Below are positions 8,837 through 16,452 of a DNA stretch of 64,000 nt, one piece after another (position 1 is the first letter of the stretch; every line of letters begins with the position of its first letter). The stretch is from Sphingomonas echinoides (lineage in GTDB: Bacteria; Pseudomonadota; Alphaproteobacteria; Sphingomonadales; Sphingomonadaceae), in contig NZ_JAPYKK010000005.1 of assembly GCF_029623395.1 (NCBI RefSeq), positions 101,649 to 165,648 on the forward strand. Direction: 5' to 3'. The notes below the pieces were generated by a model, which searched no databases, was not told the DNA's origin, and worked only from the letters and a program-made list of their open reading frames with translations. Both the position numbers and the translations under genes were made by a program.

Positions 8837-9705
8837 CGGAACGCCCAACGCAGCGTACTGGCGACACCGAAGGTACTCGCGCGCAACAGCGGCAGCGTTA
8901 TGCCGGGCCGCTCCAGTCCATGGAGCGTCCGCGCCCACCCCGGCAGCAGATCGATCGCGGCTTGCATCGTCATCGCCTGGAATGGTCGCGCAGCGATCGA
9001 TGGCGCCGGCTGGTTGAGCAGCACATCGGCAACGTCCCGAGTCCGCGCATCGACCCGGAGATCTTCCCGCATCCGGCGCTGGATCGCCTCCGCTTCGGCG
9101 CGGGTCGTCGGGATCGGATCGACCCCCAGCGGCTCCGCGATCCGCGCCATCTCGCGGACATAGCGGTCTTGGTCGGCGCGGCTCATGCCCGGCTCCCCAT
9201 ACCGTATCCAGCCGTCGAGAAAACTCAGCACTTCACTCACATGGACCCAGGCGAGTAAAGCGGGTTCGCTGGCGCGATACGGCGTACCGTCCGGAAGCGA
9301 TCCGCCAATGTGATCATGAATGCGACGCACCTTCGCCAGCAGCGCGCGGGCATCCTCGGGCGCGCCGTAGGTCGTCACCGCGATGAAGCGCGCGGTCCGG
9401 CGGAGCCGCCCCTGCATGTCGTCCCGAAACCCTGAATGATCCCAGACTCCTGCAAGCACGGCGGGATGGAGCATCTGAAGCATCAGCGCAGTAACGCCGC
9501 CCACCAGCATCGACGTCACGTCGCCATGGACGCGCCACGCGACCGAGTCCGGCGGGAACAAGGCATCGGCACGCCGTACCACCGGCACCTCACCGCTGGA
9601 CCGATCGTTGAAGACGGCACGAACCTGTCCGGCGATCAATCCTTTAAGCGGGCGGGCGAGACGATCGGCGGAGGACATCAACGGCATGATGCACGAACGA
9701 AGCAC
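8833..9705 (-). CDS. Oxygenase MpaB / DUF2236 family protein
   Basis: 290 residues. Signature segments of the DUF2236/MpaB family are present: WRVHGDVTSMLVGG, LMLQMLHPAVLAGVWDHSGF, RRTARFIAVTTYG and later WVHVSEVLSFLDGWIRYG. The family includes haem-containing latex-clearing protein and fungal MpaB, so a haem-dependent oxygenase is possible, but most bacterial members are untested. The start is uncertain: GTG 9705 has GGGGAG about 11 bases upstream, while ATG 9687 and ATG 9678 lack an RBS. It is coupled by ATGA to the NUDIX gene, which suggests a shared pathway. Confidence 0.82.
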   Translation of the reverse strand: MLRSCIMPLMSSADRLARPLKGLIAGQVRAVFNDRSSGEVPVVRRADALFPPDSVAWRVHGDVTSMLVGGVTALMLQMLHPAVLAGVWDHSGFRDDMQGRLRRTARFIAVTTYGAPEDARALLAKVRRIHDHIGGSLPDGTPYRASEPALLAWVHVSEVLSFLDGWIRYGEPGMSRADQDRYVREMARIAEPLGVDPIPTTRAEAEAIQRRMREDLRVDARTRDVADVLLNQPAPSIAARPFQAMTMQAAIDLLPGWARTLHGLERPGITLPLLRASTFGVASTLRWAFR

Positions 9706-9785
9706 CCGCCGCTAGGCTCCCCACGCGAACCCGTCCTAGCGGAACCGGTGGCGGATGCCGTCAGGGATGTCGGAAAAATGCGTGG

Positions 9786-9861
9786 TGGTGGAGCTGAGCG
9801 GAATCGAACCGCTGGCCTCTGCAGTGCGATTGCAGCGCTCTCCCATCTGAGCTACAGCCCC
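9786..9861 (-). tRNA. tRNA-Ala(CGC)
   Basis: 76 bases including an encoded CCA. Acceptor stem GGGGCTG pairs with CAGCTCC and contains the G3-U70 pair that identifies alanine tRNAs. The anticodon stem CTGCA/TGCAG is perfect, with loop ATCGCAC and anticodon CGC, reading GCG codons. The T-arm loop TTCGATT is standard. Confidence 0.96.
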
Positions 9862-10107
9862 GCACCACGCCCGACCGCCCCAGCGGAGCGTTCATTCTTG
9901 CAATATCATGGTTTGTGCACGGTGCAACGACAATGCGCCGCCGACCGTACGCAATTTTCAAATGCTTCACCGTGGCTGGACGACGATCCGCCCCGACATT
10001 GCGTCAAACAGCGGAACCGGTTTGCTTTTCTCCGAGTTTATTCCCCGTCAATGCGACGCGGCAAACGTCGCGCACCTTGATGCTCACTGTCTCAGGAGGA
10101 CGTTATC
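9862..10107. other. Intergenic region between tRNA-Ala and the DUF2171 gene
   Basis: With 9706-9785, this completes the roughly 400-base gap between the MpaB-like gene and the DUF2171 gene. No protein gene is supported. It holds the tRNA promoter (minus strand) and, at 10013-10038, an EcfG-like site for the plus-strand gene. Confidence 0.6.
10013..10038 (+). promoter_or_regulatory. Putative EcfG-type promoter of the DUF2171 gene
   Basis: GGAAC at 10013-10017 and GTT at 10036-10038, spacing GGAAC-N17-aGTT. The first base of the -10 element deviates from CGTT. It lies 70 bases upstream of the ATG. The stress-type gene downstream makes it more credible than sequence alone. Confidence 0.45.
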
Positions 10108-11103
10108 ATGGCTGATGAACGCTATTCCCGATCCTATTCGGACCGCCCCGGCAACCGCGACCAGAATGACCGCTACGGTCAGAGCGCATACGGCGACCGA
10201 GGAAATCCCTTTGGTGGACCCGACCGGCACGACGACTACGGACCGTCCGATCGAAGCGGGTATCAGGGACAAGGCGGTAGCGACCGATATGGCGCACGCG
10301 GATATGGCGACCGCAGTTTCGGACAGGAAGGCGGTGGCTACTATGGCGGCAACCGGAGCAGTGGCGATCGCTTCCAAAGCCAGAACCGCGACGGACGCGA
10401 TAGCTACGGCCAAGGTGACCAATATGGCAATCGCGGTGGCAACCAGGCCTATGGTCGCCCCCAGCAAGGATATGGTCGCCAGCCCCAAGGTTATGACTAT
10501 GACGACCGCGGCTTCTTCGATCGCGCGGGCGACGAAGTCCGCTCGTGGTTCGGCGACGACGAAGCTCAGCGTCGCCGTGAGTTCGATGCGCGCTACGACG
10601 ACCAGCGCGGCGGCAACGAGCGCGGACATCATGACGAGAACTACGGCAGTTGGCGTCGTACGCAGATCGAGGCGCTCGATCGCGACTATGATGAATATCG
10701 CCGCGAAAACCGGTCGAAGTTCGAGTCGGAATTCGGGTCGTGGCGGAGCAATCGGCAGACGCAGCGCTCGTCCCTGTCGCAGGTCACTGAGCATATGGAA
10801 GTCGTCGGTTCGGACGGCGCGCATGTCGGCACGGTCGACAAGGTGCGCGGCGATCGCATCATTCTGACCAAGACCGATGCCGACGCCGGTGGACGCCACC
10901 ACTCGATCCCATCGAGCTGGTTGCAGACCGTGGCCGACAAGGTGACGATCTCGAAGTCGGCAGAGGATGCAAAGGCGCATTGGCGCGACGAGGAACGCAA
11001 CCAGGCGCTCTTCGGCGAGAACGACAAAAATGCGGGTGCAGCCGATGCGGACAAGAATAATGGCCCGCGCACGCTCAACCGGAGCTTTGGCGGGACCTAC
11101 TGA
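10108..11103 (+). CDS. SWFGD/DUF2171 domain protein with Gly-Tyr-Arg-rich N-terminus
   Basis: 331 residues. The first 140 residues are low complexity, rich in Gly, Tyr, Arg, Asp and Gln (repeats like DRYG and QGYGR), likely disordered. Then RSWFGDDEAQRRREFD (the SWFGD motif), an aromatic-charged helical part, and a C-terminal DUF2171 domain (about 235-300) with HMEVVGSDGAHVGTVDKV and HHSIPSSWLQTV, resembling a PRC-barrel. No signal peptide. RBS CAGGAGG is strong. A terminator follows. Such proteins are common in sphingomonads and often stress-induced; molecular function is unknown. Confidence 0.85.
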   Translation: MADERYSRSYSDRPGNRDQNDRYGQSAYGDRGNPFGGPDRHDDYGPSDRSGYQGQGGSDRYGARGYGDRSFGQEGGGYYGGNRSSGDRFQSQNRDGRDSYGQGDQYGNRGGNQAYGRPQQGYGRQPQGYDYDDRGFFDRAGDEVRSWFGDDEAQRRREFDARYDDQRGGNERGHHDENYGSWRRTQIEALDRDYDEYRRENRSKFESEFGSWRSNRQTQRSSLSQVTEHMEVVGSDGAHVGTVDKVRGDRIILTKTDADAGGRHHSIPSSWLQTVADKVTISKSAEDAKAHWRDEERNQALFGENDKNAGAADADKNNGPRTLNRSFGGTY

Positions 11104-11143
11104 AGTCCTTGCGACGTAAGTAAACTTCCCTGAACTTGGAAAG

Positions 11144-11178
11144 CCCCCTTCCCTGCCACCGCAGGGAGGGGGTTTTTT
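11144..11178 (+). terminator. Rho-independent terminator after the DUF2171 gene
   Basis: Stem CCCCCTTCCCTGC with GCAGGGAGGGGG around CACC, followed by TTTTTT. Confidence 0.92.
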
Positions 11179-11240
11179 CGTTGCCTCAAGCTTCCTCAGG
11201 GCATACCCCCCGTTCGAAACACATGAAGGAGAAAGCCCCG

Positions 11241-12230
11241 ATGCCCCGTTCCTGGACTTTGAAAAGCCGCCCGGCCGGCATGCCGAAGATGGACGATTTC
11301 GCGCTGATGGAGACCGCGTCGGCCAGCCTTGGTGACGGCGAAGTACGCGTCGCCAACCGCTGGTTGTCGGTCGATCCGTATATGCGCGGCCGGATGAACG
11401 ACACGAAATCCTACGTCGCGCCATTCGCGCTCGGCGAGCCAATGCAGGGCGGCGCGATCGGCGAAGTCGTCGAGAGCAACGCCGACTCGGTCAAGGTCGG
11501 CGATATGGTCCAGCACATGCTCGGCTGGCGCGACGAGGCCGTGCTGCCCGCCGCGCAGGTTCAGAAGCTGCCGGATCTGGGTGTGCCGGTGCAACAGTTC
11601 CTCGGCATGCTCGGGATGCCGGGCATGACCGCATATTGGGGATTGCTCGACGTCGCTTCCGCCAAACCCGGTGAGACGGTGTTCGTGTCGGCAGCCGCCG
11701 GCGCAGTCGGCTCGACGGTGGTGCAGGTTGCCAAAGCCAAGGGCATGACGGTGATCGGCTCTGCCGGCGGCGCGGAGAAGTGCGCGTGGGTCAAGTCGTT
11801 GGGCGCCGACCATGTCATTGATTACAAGGACGGCACGTCACTGGTCAAAGCGCTCGGTGCAGCCGCCCCGGACGGGATCGACGTGTATTTCGACAATGTC
11901 GGTGGAAGTCACCTCGACGCCGCGCTCGCCCATGCGCGCGATGGCGCCCGGTTCGCGATTTGCGGGATGATCGAAGGGTATAACAGCGGCACGCCGACCG
12001 AACTGAAGTATCTGATGCGCGTGATCGCCGCGCGCATCCGCGTGCAGGGGTTCCTGGTCACGCCGTACTTCGCGCGCGCGACGGAATTCTACGAGGACAT
12101 GGCCGCGATGGTGAAGTCGGGCGCGTTGACGAGCCAGGATACCGTGCACGACGGGCTGGACGCGACGCCTGACGCGTTCCTCGGCCTGTTCAGCGGCGGC
12201 AACACCGGCAAGATGCTCGTCCGCCTCTAA
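11241..12230 (+). CDS. NADP-dependent oxidoreductase, MDR/LTB4DH (CurA-like) type
   Basis: 329 residues. A zinc-free medium-chain reductase: N-terminal GroES-like part with LSVDPYMRGRM, which is characteristic of leukotriene B4 dehydrogenase and curcumin reductase relatives, then the nucleotide-binding AAAGAVGSTV and YFDNVGG. It probably reduces alpha,beta-unsaturated ketones or aldehydes with NADPH in the cytoplasm. ATG 11241 is chosen because AAGGAG lies 10 bases upstream; an ATG at 11223 overlaps that RBS. Neighbours do not suggest a pathway. Confidence 0.92.
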   Translation: MPRSWTLKSRPAGMPKMDDFALMETASASLGDGEVRVANRWLSVDPYMRGRMNDTKSYVAPFALGEPMQGGAIGEVVESNADSVKVGDMVQHMLGWRDEAVLPAAQVQKLPDLGVPVQQFLGMLGMPGMTAYWGLLDVASAKPGETVFVSAAAGAVGSTVVQVAKAKGMTVIGSAGGAEKCAWVKSLGADHVIDYKDGTSLVKALGAAAPDGIDVYFDNVGGSHLDAALAHARDGARFAICGMIEGYNSGTPTELKYLMRVIAARIRVQGFLVTPYFARATEFYEDMAAMVKSGALTSQDTVHDGLDATPDAFLGLFSGGNTGKMLVRL

Positions 12231-12244
12231 AACACCCTCTACGT

Positions 12245-12276
12245 CCCGGGGCGTTGCCGAATGGCGACGCCCCGGG
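12245..12276. terminator. Possible bidirectional terminator between convergent genes
   Basis: Ten-base perfect stem (CCCGGGGCGT with ACGCCCCGGG) around a 12-base loop, placed between the convergent oxidoreductase and metallopeptidase stops. No T-run on either side, so termination is inferred from position. Confidence 0.45.
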
Positions 12277-12288
12277 TCTCAAACCTCC

Positions 12289-13209
12289 TCAGAGCGCGCC
12301 CGAAAACGTGTTGCAGGCATTCGGATCACCGCTTTCCATGCCGACACGAAGCCACTTCATCCGCTGGGCCGACGTGCCGTGCGTGAAGCTGTCGGGCACT
12401 ACCCGTCCCTGCGACTGCTTCTGCAACGTGTCGTCGCCGATCGCGCGCGCGGCGGTCATTCCTTCCTCGATATCGCCGGGTTCCAAACGGTCACGGTTCT
12501 GCGCTGCCCATACGCCCGCATAGCAATCGGCCTGTAGCTCGAGCTTCACCGATGCCTGGTTCCCGGCGACTTCGTCCCCGCTGCGCTGGATACGCGAAAC
12601 CTGGTCGGACGTGCCCAGCAGGTTCTGGATGTGATGGCCGAACTCATGCGCGATCACATAATATTGCGCGAAATCGCCCTTAGCGCCGAACCGGTCGGCC
12701 AGCTCCGCGAAGAAGCTCGTGTCGAGATAGACGCCTTGGTCGCGCGGGCAATAGAACGGCCCCATCGCGCTCTGCGCCGCGCCGCAGCCGGACTGACCGT
12801 TGCCGCCGTAGAACACGAGCTTGGGCTGCTGGAACTGCTTGCCCTCACGCTGGAAAATCGCCGCCCAAGTCTTGTCGGCCGAGCTGAACGCGTTGCACGC
12901 CGCCTTGCTCTCCGCGTTGAGCGAACAGCTCGACGCGACGTCGCTACCGGCCTTCTCGCGGCTGACCTGCTGGGTCGGCGCACCGACCTGACCGCCGCCG
13001 CCGAGCATCCCCAGGCCACCGCCGAAGAAGAACAGCACCGCCAGCAGGATCGCGACGCCGCCGCAGCCGAACCGGCTGAACACCATCGGCAGCAGGCCGA
13101 ACAACAGCCCGCCGCCACCGCCGCCGCCGAAACCGCCGAAGCCGCTGCCGCCGCCCTGGCCGCGCTGGTCCTCGACGTTGATGTTGGGATCGAAATCATC
13201 GAGACGCAT
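12289..13209 (-). CDS. Neutral zinc metallopeptidase, YpfJ family (PF04228)
   Basis: 306 residues. N-terminal MRLDDFDPN, a Gly-rich stretch, one transmembrane segment (about residues 30-65, including VAILLAVLFFFGGG), then the peptidase domain. The zinc motif is HEFGHH (HExxH) in VIAHEFGHHIQNLLG. Further family blocks ELQADCYAGVWA and YVIAHEF are present; C-terminal QRMKWLRVGMESGDP is typical. Predicted inner-membrane anchored with a periplasmic or cytoplasmic catalytic part; its substrate is unknown. The start at 13209 fits the family N-terminus; no good RBS is seen. Confidence 0.92.
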   Translation of the reverse strand: MRLDDFDPNINVEDQRGQGGGSGFGGFGGGGGGGLLFGLLPMVFSRFGCGGVAILLAVLFFFGGGLGMLGGGGQVGAPTQQVSREKAGSDVASSCSLNAESKAACNAFSSADKTWAAIFQREGKQFQQPKLVFYGGNGQSGCGAAQSAMGPFYCPRDQGVYLDTSFFAELADRFGAKGDFAQYYVIAHEFGHHIQNLLGTSDQVSRIQRSGDEVAGNQASVKLELQADCYAGVWAAQNRDRLEPGDIEEGMTAARAIGDDTLQKQSQGRVVPDSFTHGTSAQRMKWLRVGMESGDPNACNTFSGAL

Positions 13210-13346
13210 GGCGGGAGTATTCCGAAAGTCGTTGCCGTTGCGGCATGAATGCGCGGCGGCCCGGCTTGTTGCAAGTCGGGTTGGCGGGTTCGTTCTTTTG
13301 TGCGCCAAGCGTTGATCGCGCACCGCAACGCGCGCATGGCGGCGCC

Positions 13347-14507
13347 ATGTCGAAAAGCGAATCGATCAAACCGAAACGGCGTGCGAAAGCGCTGCCCCTG
13401 CCCGAGTGCGTGGCGCTGGTGTTGCAGGGCGGCGGCGCGCTGGGAAGTTACCAGGCCGGCGTGATCGAGGGCCTGGCGTCGAGCGGGATCGAGATCGACT
13501 GGGTCTCGGGCATCTCGATCGGCGCGATCAACGCGGCGATCTTCGCCGGCAATCTGCCCGAGCACCGCGTCGAGAAACTCGCGAAATTCTGGGACGTGAT
13601 GACCGGGGCGTTGCCGAGCTTCCCGATCTTTCCCGACGACCGGATCCGCGAGTTCCTGCATGAATGGTCGGCGGCGACCGTCCTCGCCGGCGGCGTTCCC
13701 GGGTTCTTCTCGCCCCGGCTCATTCCCCCGACCTTCGCGCTTCCCGGCACCCCCGAAGCGACGAGCTTTTACGACAGCGCCCCGCTGCGCGCGACGCTCG
13801 ACAGCCTGATCGACTGGGATCTGCTCAACAGCGGCCGCGTCCGCCTCTCGGTCGGCGCGGTCGATGTGGAGAGCGGCAATTTCGCTTATTTCGATACGAC
13901 CGAAATGCGGATCGACGCGCGGCACATCATGGCATCGGGCGCGCTGCCGCCCGGCTTGCCCGCGGTCGAGATCGACGGACGCCTATGGTGGGATGGCGGG
14001 CTCGTCTCGAACACCCCGCTGACTCACGTCCTCGAACATCAGAGCGGGGAATTGCTGGCTTTCCAGATCGACCTGTTCCCCGCCGCGACCGAGCGTCCCC
14101 GCACGATCATGGACGTTATGGCACGCGAGAAGGAAATCCGCTTTTCGAGCCGGACGCGTCAGGTCTCCGACCAGATGATGCGGGTCCGCAAGGACCGCGA
14201 ACTTGCGCGACGCGTGCTCGACAAGCTTCCCAAGGAATTACTGGACGACCCGGACGTGATCGCGCTCGCAGCGAGCGCGCGCGAGGATCCGGTCAACCTC
14301 GTCCATCTCATCCACCGCGCCAACGCCTGGGAGGGCGGCAGCCGCGACTTCGAGTTTTCGGCGCGGACGATGCGCGAGCATTGGAACGCCGGAATGGCGG
14401 ACGTCGCCAAGACGATGGAGAACGCACGCCTGATCGCGCACAACATCGAAACGGGCAAGAGCGCGGCGTTCGACCTGACGCAACCGGCTCCGACGCACCC
14501 CTTCTGA
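13347..14507 (+). CDS. Patatin-like phospholipase with C-terminal DUF3734
   Basis: 386 residues. Patatin elements: oxyanion motif GGGALGSYQAG near residue 30, nucleophile Ser in GISIG, and the Asp of WWDGGL. The C-terminal part (FQIDLFPAATERP, DVMAREKEIRFSSRT) is the DUF3734 region. It probably acts as an acyl hydrolase. It is followed after 46 bases by 3-hydroxybutyrate dehydrogenase; this pairing recurs in other proteobacteria as I recall and hints at a role near polyhydroxybutyrate metabolism. ATG 13347 lies inside a longer open frame that begins at 13245 and extends into the region opposite the upstream divergent gene. Confidence 0.88.
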   Translation: MSKSESIKPKRRAKALPLPECVALVLQGGGALGSYQAGVIEGLASSGIEIDWVSGISIGAINAAIFAGNLPEHRVEKLAKFWDVMTGALPSFPIFPDDRIREFLHEWSAATVLAGGVPGFFSPRLIPPTFALPGTPEATSFYDSAPLRATLDSLIDWDLLNSGRVRLSVGAVDVESGNFAYFDTTEMRIDARHIMASGALPPGLPAVEIDGRLWWDGGLVSNTPLTHVLEHQSGELLAFQIDLFPAATERPRTIMDVMAREKEIRFSSRTRQVSDQMMRVRKDRELARRVLDKLPKELLDDPDVIALAASAREDPVNLVHLIHRANAWEGGSRDFEFSARTMREHWNAGMADVAKTMENARLIAHNIETGKSAAFDLTQPAPTHPF

Positions 14508-14553
14508 CGCCCGCATTCAAGACATCCTGCTATCAATGACGGAGACCAAGGCC

Positions 14554-15339
14554 ATGTTCCTCAAGGGCAAAACCGCGATCGTCACCGGGTCCACCTCGGG
14601 CATCGGGCTGGAATATGCGAAGGTCTTCGCACAAGAGGGCGCAAACGTCGTGATCAACGGCTTCGGCGCGCCCGAAGCGATCGAGGACGCGCGCGCCAAG
14701 CTGGAGGCCGCGAGCGGCGCGAAGGCGCTCTACGACCCCGCCGACATGACTCGCCCCGACCAGATCGCGGCAATGGTGAAGCGGTGTCATGAAGAACTGG
14801 GTGGCCCGGATATCATCGTCAACAACGCCGGCATCCAGCACGTCGCGCCGATCGAGGATTTTCCGGCCGATAAGTTCGAAGCGATCCTGCAGATCAACCT
14901 GCATTCGGCTTGGTACATGATGCAGGCTGCGGTGCCGTACATGAAGGCGGCAGGCTGGGGCCGGATCATCTCGACCGCCTCGGCGCATTCGCTCGTCGCG
15001 AGTCCGAACAAGTCCGCTTATGTCATGGCGAAACACGGCCTCGCCGGCTTGACCAAGACGATCGCGCTGGAAACCGCGACGCATGGCGTGACCGTCAACT
15101 GCATCTCGCCCGGCTATGTCTGGACCCCGCTGGTCGAAGCGCAGATCCCCGACACGATGAAGGCGCGCGGGATGACGCGCGAGCAAGTGATGGAAGACGT
15201 CCTGCTTGCGGCGCAACCGACCAAGGAATTCGTGACGGTCGATCAGGTCGCCGCGCTCGCGCTGTTCCTGTGCCGGGACGAGGCAAAGGCGATTACCGGC
15301 GCGAACTTGTCGGTCGATGGGGGATGGACCGCCGCCTGA
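14554..15339 (+). CDS. bdhA: 3-hydroxybutyrate dehydrogenase
   Basis: 261 residues, the usual family length. Classical SDR: cofactor motif TGSTSGIG, NNAG, catalytic Ser in STASAHS and YVMAK. The conserved substrate-site features of 3-hydroxybutyrate dehydrogenases (IQHVAPIEDF, GYVWTPLVEAQI, AAQPTKEFV) are present. It oxidises (R)-3-hydroxybutyrate to acetoacetate with NAD, feeding storage-polymer carbon to acetyl-CoA. ATG 14554 is preferred over 14536 because GGAG lies 9 bases upstream and MFLKGKTAIVTG is the family N-terminus. Confidence 0.95.
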   Translation: MFLKGKTAIVTGSTSGIGLEYAKVFAQEGANVVINGFGAPEAIEDARAKLEAASGAKALYDPADMTRPDQIAAMVKRCHEELGGPDIIVNNAGIQHVAPIEDFPADKFEAILQINLHSAWYMMQAAVPYMKAAGWGRIISTASAHSLVASPNKSAYVMAKHGLAGLTKTIALETATHGVTVNCISPGYVWTPLVEAQIPDTMKARGMTREQVMEDVLLAAQPTKEFVTVDQVAALALFLCRDEAKAITGANLSVDGGWTAA

Positions 15340-15450
15340 CCTGCCTGGGTCCCGGCGCCCGCACGGAAGTCCTTGGCATTGCGGGAATTGCGTGGTTGAT
15401 GGGCGGTCCGGTCATCTCTCTGTGGAACTGCACATTATGACGTCCTGCCG

Positions 15451-16113
15451 GTGAACGGCCCCGCCCGCCTCTCGGGTCTGATCGCATGTACGATGGCGGG
15501 GGTGTCCGCCGGATGCGGGGGAACGGCGTCGGCCCGGCCGCTGCCCGTTCCAGCGGCGGATACCCAGACGGATCGTCAGACGGACTGGCGCCGCGTGGCC
15601 ACGCCGGCCGACCGCGCACGCCTGCGATCCTGGCGTGGGGCCTGGATCGACGCCATGGCAAAGATCCGCGCCGCCGGGCTGATCGCCTCGATCGAAGCCG
15701 ACCCGACGCTGTTCGATCCGGACCGCGCCCTGCCCAACCCGGTGCCGCCCGCCGGGCTCTATCGCTGCCAGGTCGTCAAACTGGGCGCCAACGGCACCGC
15801 GATGCGCGATCTGACGCGCTACCCCGCAGTCGATTGCCGGGTCGAAAGCGCGGAGGGGATCGTGCGCCTGTACAAGATCGACGGCGCGCAGCGCCCTTTC
15901 GGGACGCTGTACGAAGACTCATCGTCGCGCGCGGTGTTTCTCGGCACGATGGTGCTGGGGGACGAGCACCGCCCGCTGGCCTATGGCAAGGACGCCAACC
16001 ACGACCTTGCCGGGTACGTCGAGCGGATCGAACCGCAACGCTGGCGTATGGTGCTCCCGTGGCCGCGGTTCGAATCGCTATTGAACGTCGTCGAGATCGT
16101 TCCGGCGCGATAA
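15451..16113 (+). CDS. DUF4893 domain protein, exported
   Basis: 220 residues. GTG start, then a hydrophobic leader ending near GVSAGCGG, possibly a lipobox, so it is likely exported or lipidated. The rest is the DUF4893 domain: WRRVATPADRARLRSWRGAW, PAGLYRCQVVKLG, FGTLYEDSSSRAVFLGTMVLGDE and a C-terminal ESLLNVVEIVPAR. This domain is common in sphingomonads and has no known function. No clear RBS is seen before the GTG, so the exact start is uncertain. Confidence 0.82.
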   Translation: MNGPARLSGLIACTMAGVSAGCGGTASARPLPVPAADTQTDRQTDWRRVATPADRARLRSWRGAWIDAMAKIRAAGLIASIEADPTLFDPDRALPNPVPPAGLYRCQVVKLGANGTAMRDLTRYPAVDCRVESAEGIVRLYKIDGAQRPFGTLYEDSSSRAVFLGTMVLGDEHRPLAYGKDANHDLAGYVERIEPQRWRMVLPWPRFESLLNVVEIVPAR

Positions 16114-16171
16114 CACTCGGGCCGGGGGCGTCCTCGCGACGGAAACGCGGCCCGAAGACCGCGCCGCCAGG

Positions 16172-16360
16172 TCAGGCTGGCTTGGCCCCGGGGGTACCGC
16201 ATTTCGCGAACTTGCCGTTGAGGCGGCACTTCGTTGCCTTTGGCGCGACGGTAGGGCACTTCATGAACCGTCCCTTGGCGTCCTTGCACGGTGCCGCCAC
16301 GGCGGGCGCGGTGCCGGCTGCAAACGCCAGAACGGACGCCGCCAGAATAAGCTTACGCAT
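16172..16360 (-). CDS. Small secreted cysteine-containing protein
   Basis: 62 residues. A clean signal peptide (MRKLILAASVLAFAAG, cleavage about AVA-AP near residue 22) is followed by a 40-residue mature peptide with four cysteines in CKDAKGRFMKCP and CRLNGKFAKCG, two near-repeats of C-x(8)-C that could form two disulfides. Lys-rich. RBS TTGGAGAG precedes ATG 16360. I recognise no named family; the internal duplication suggests a tiny two-repeat fold in the periplasm. Confidence 0.75.
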   Translation of the reverse strand: MRKLILAASVLAFAAGTAPAVAAPCKDAKGRFMKCPTVAPKATKCRLNGKFAKCGTPGAKPA

Positions 16361-16452
16361 ACAGACTCTCCAACACGCTCACGGCCCGTACACGAGCCAG
16401 GCGCGAACCTACGCCGCATGCGCGCAACGTCAATTGACGATTATGTCATCCG

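Noticed and set aside
10084..11442. 452-codon minus-strand open frame opposite the DUF2171 gene
   Set aside because: Repetitive Ala/Val/Ile sequence is the complement of the Gly/Tyr/Arg-rich gene, whose RBS, promoter and terminator are all on the plus strand.
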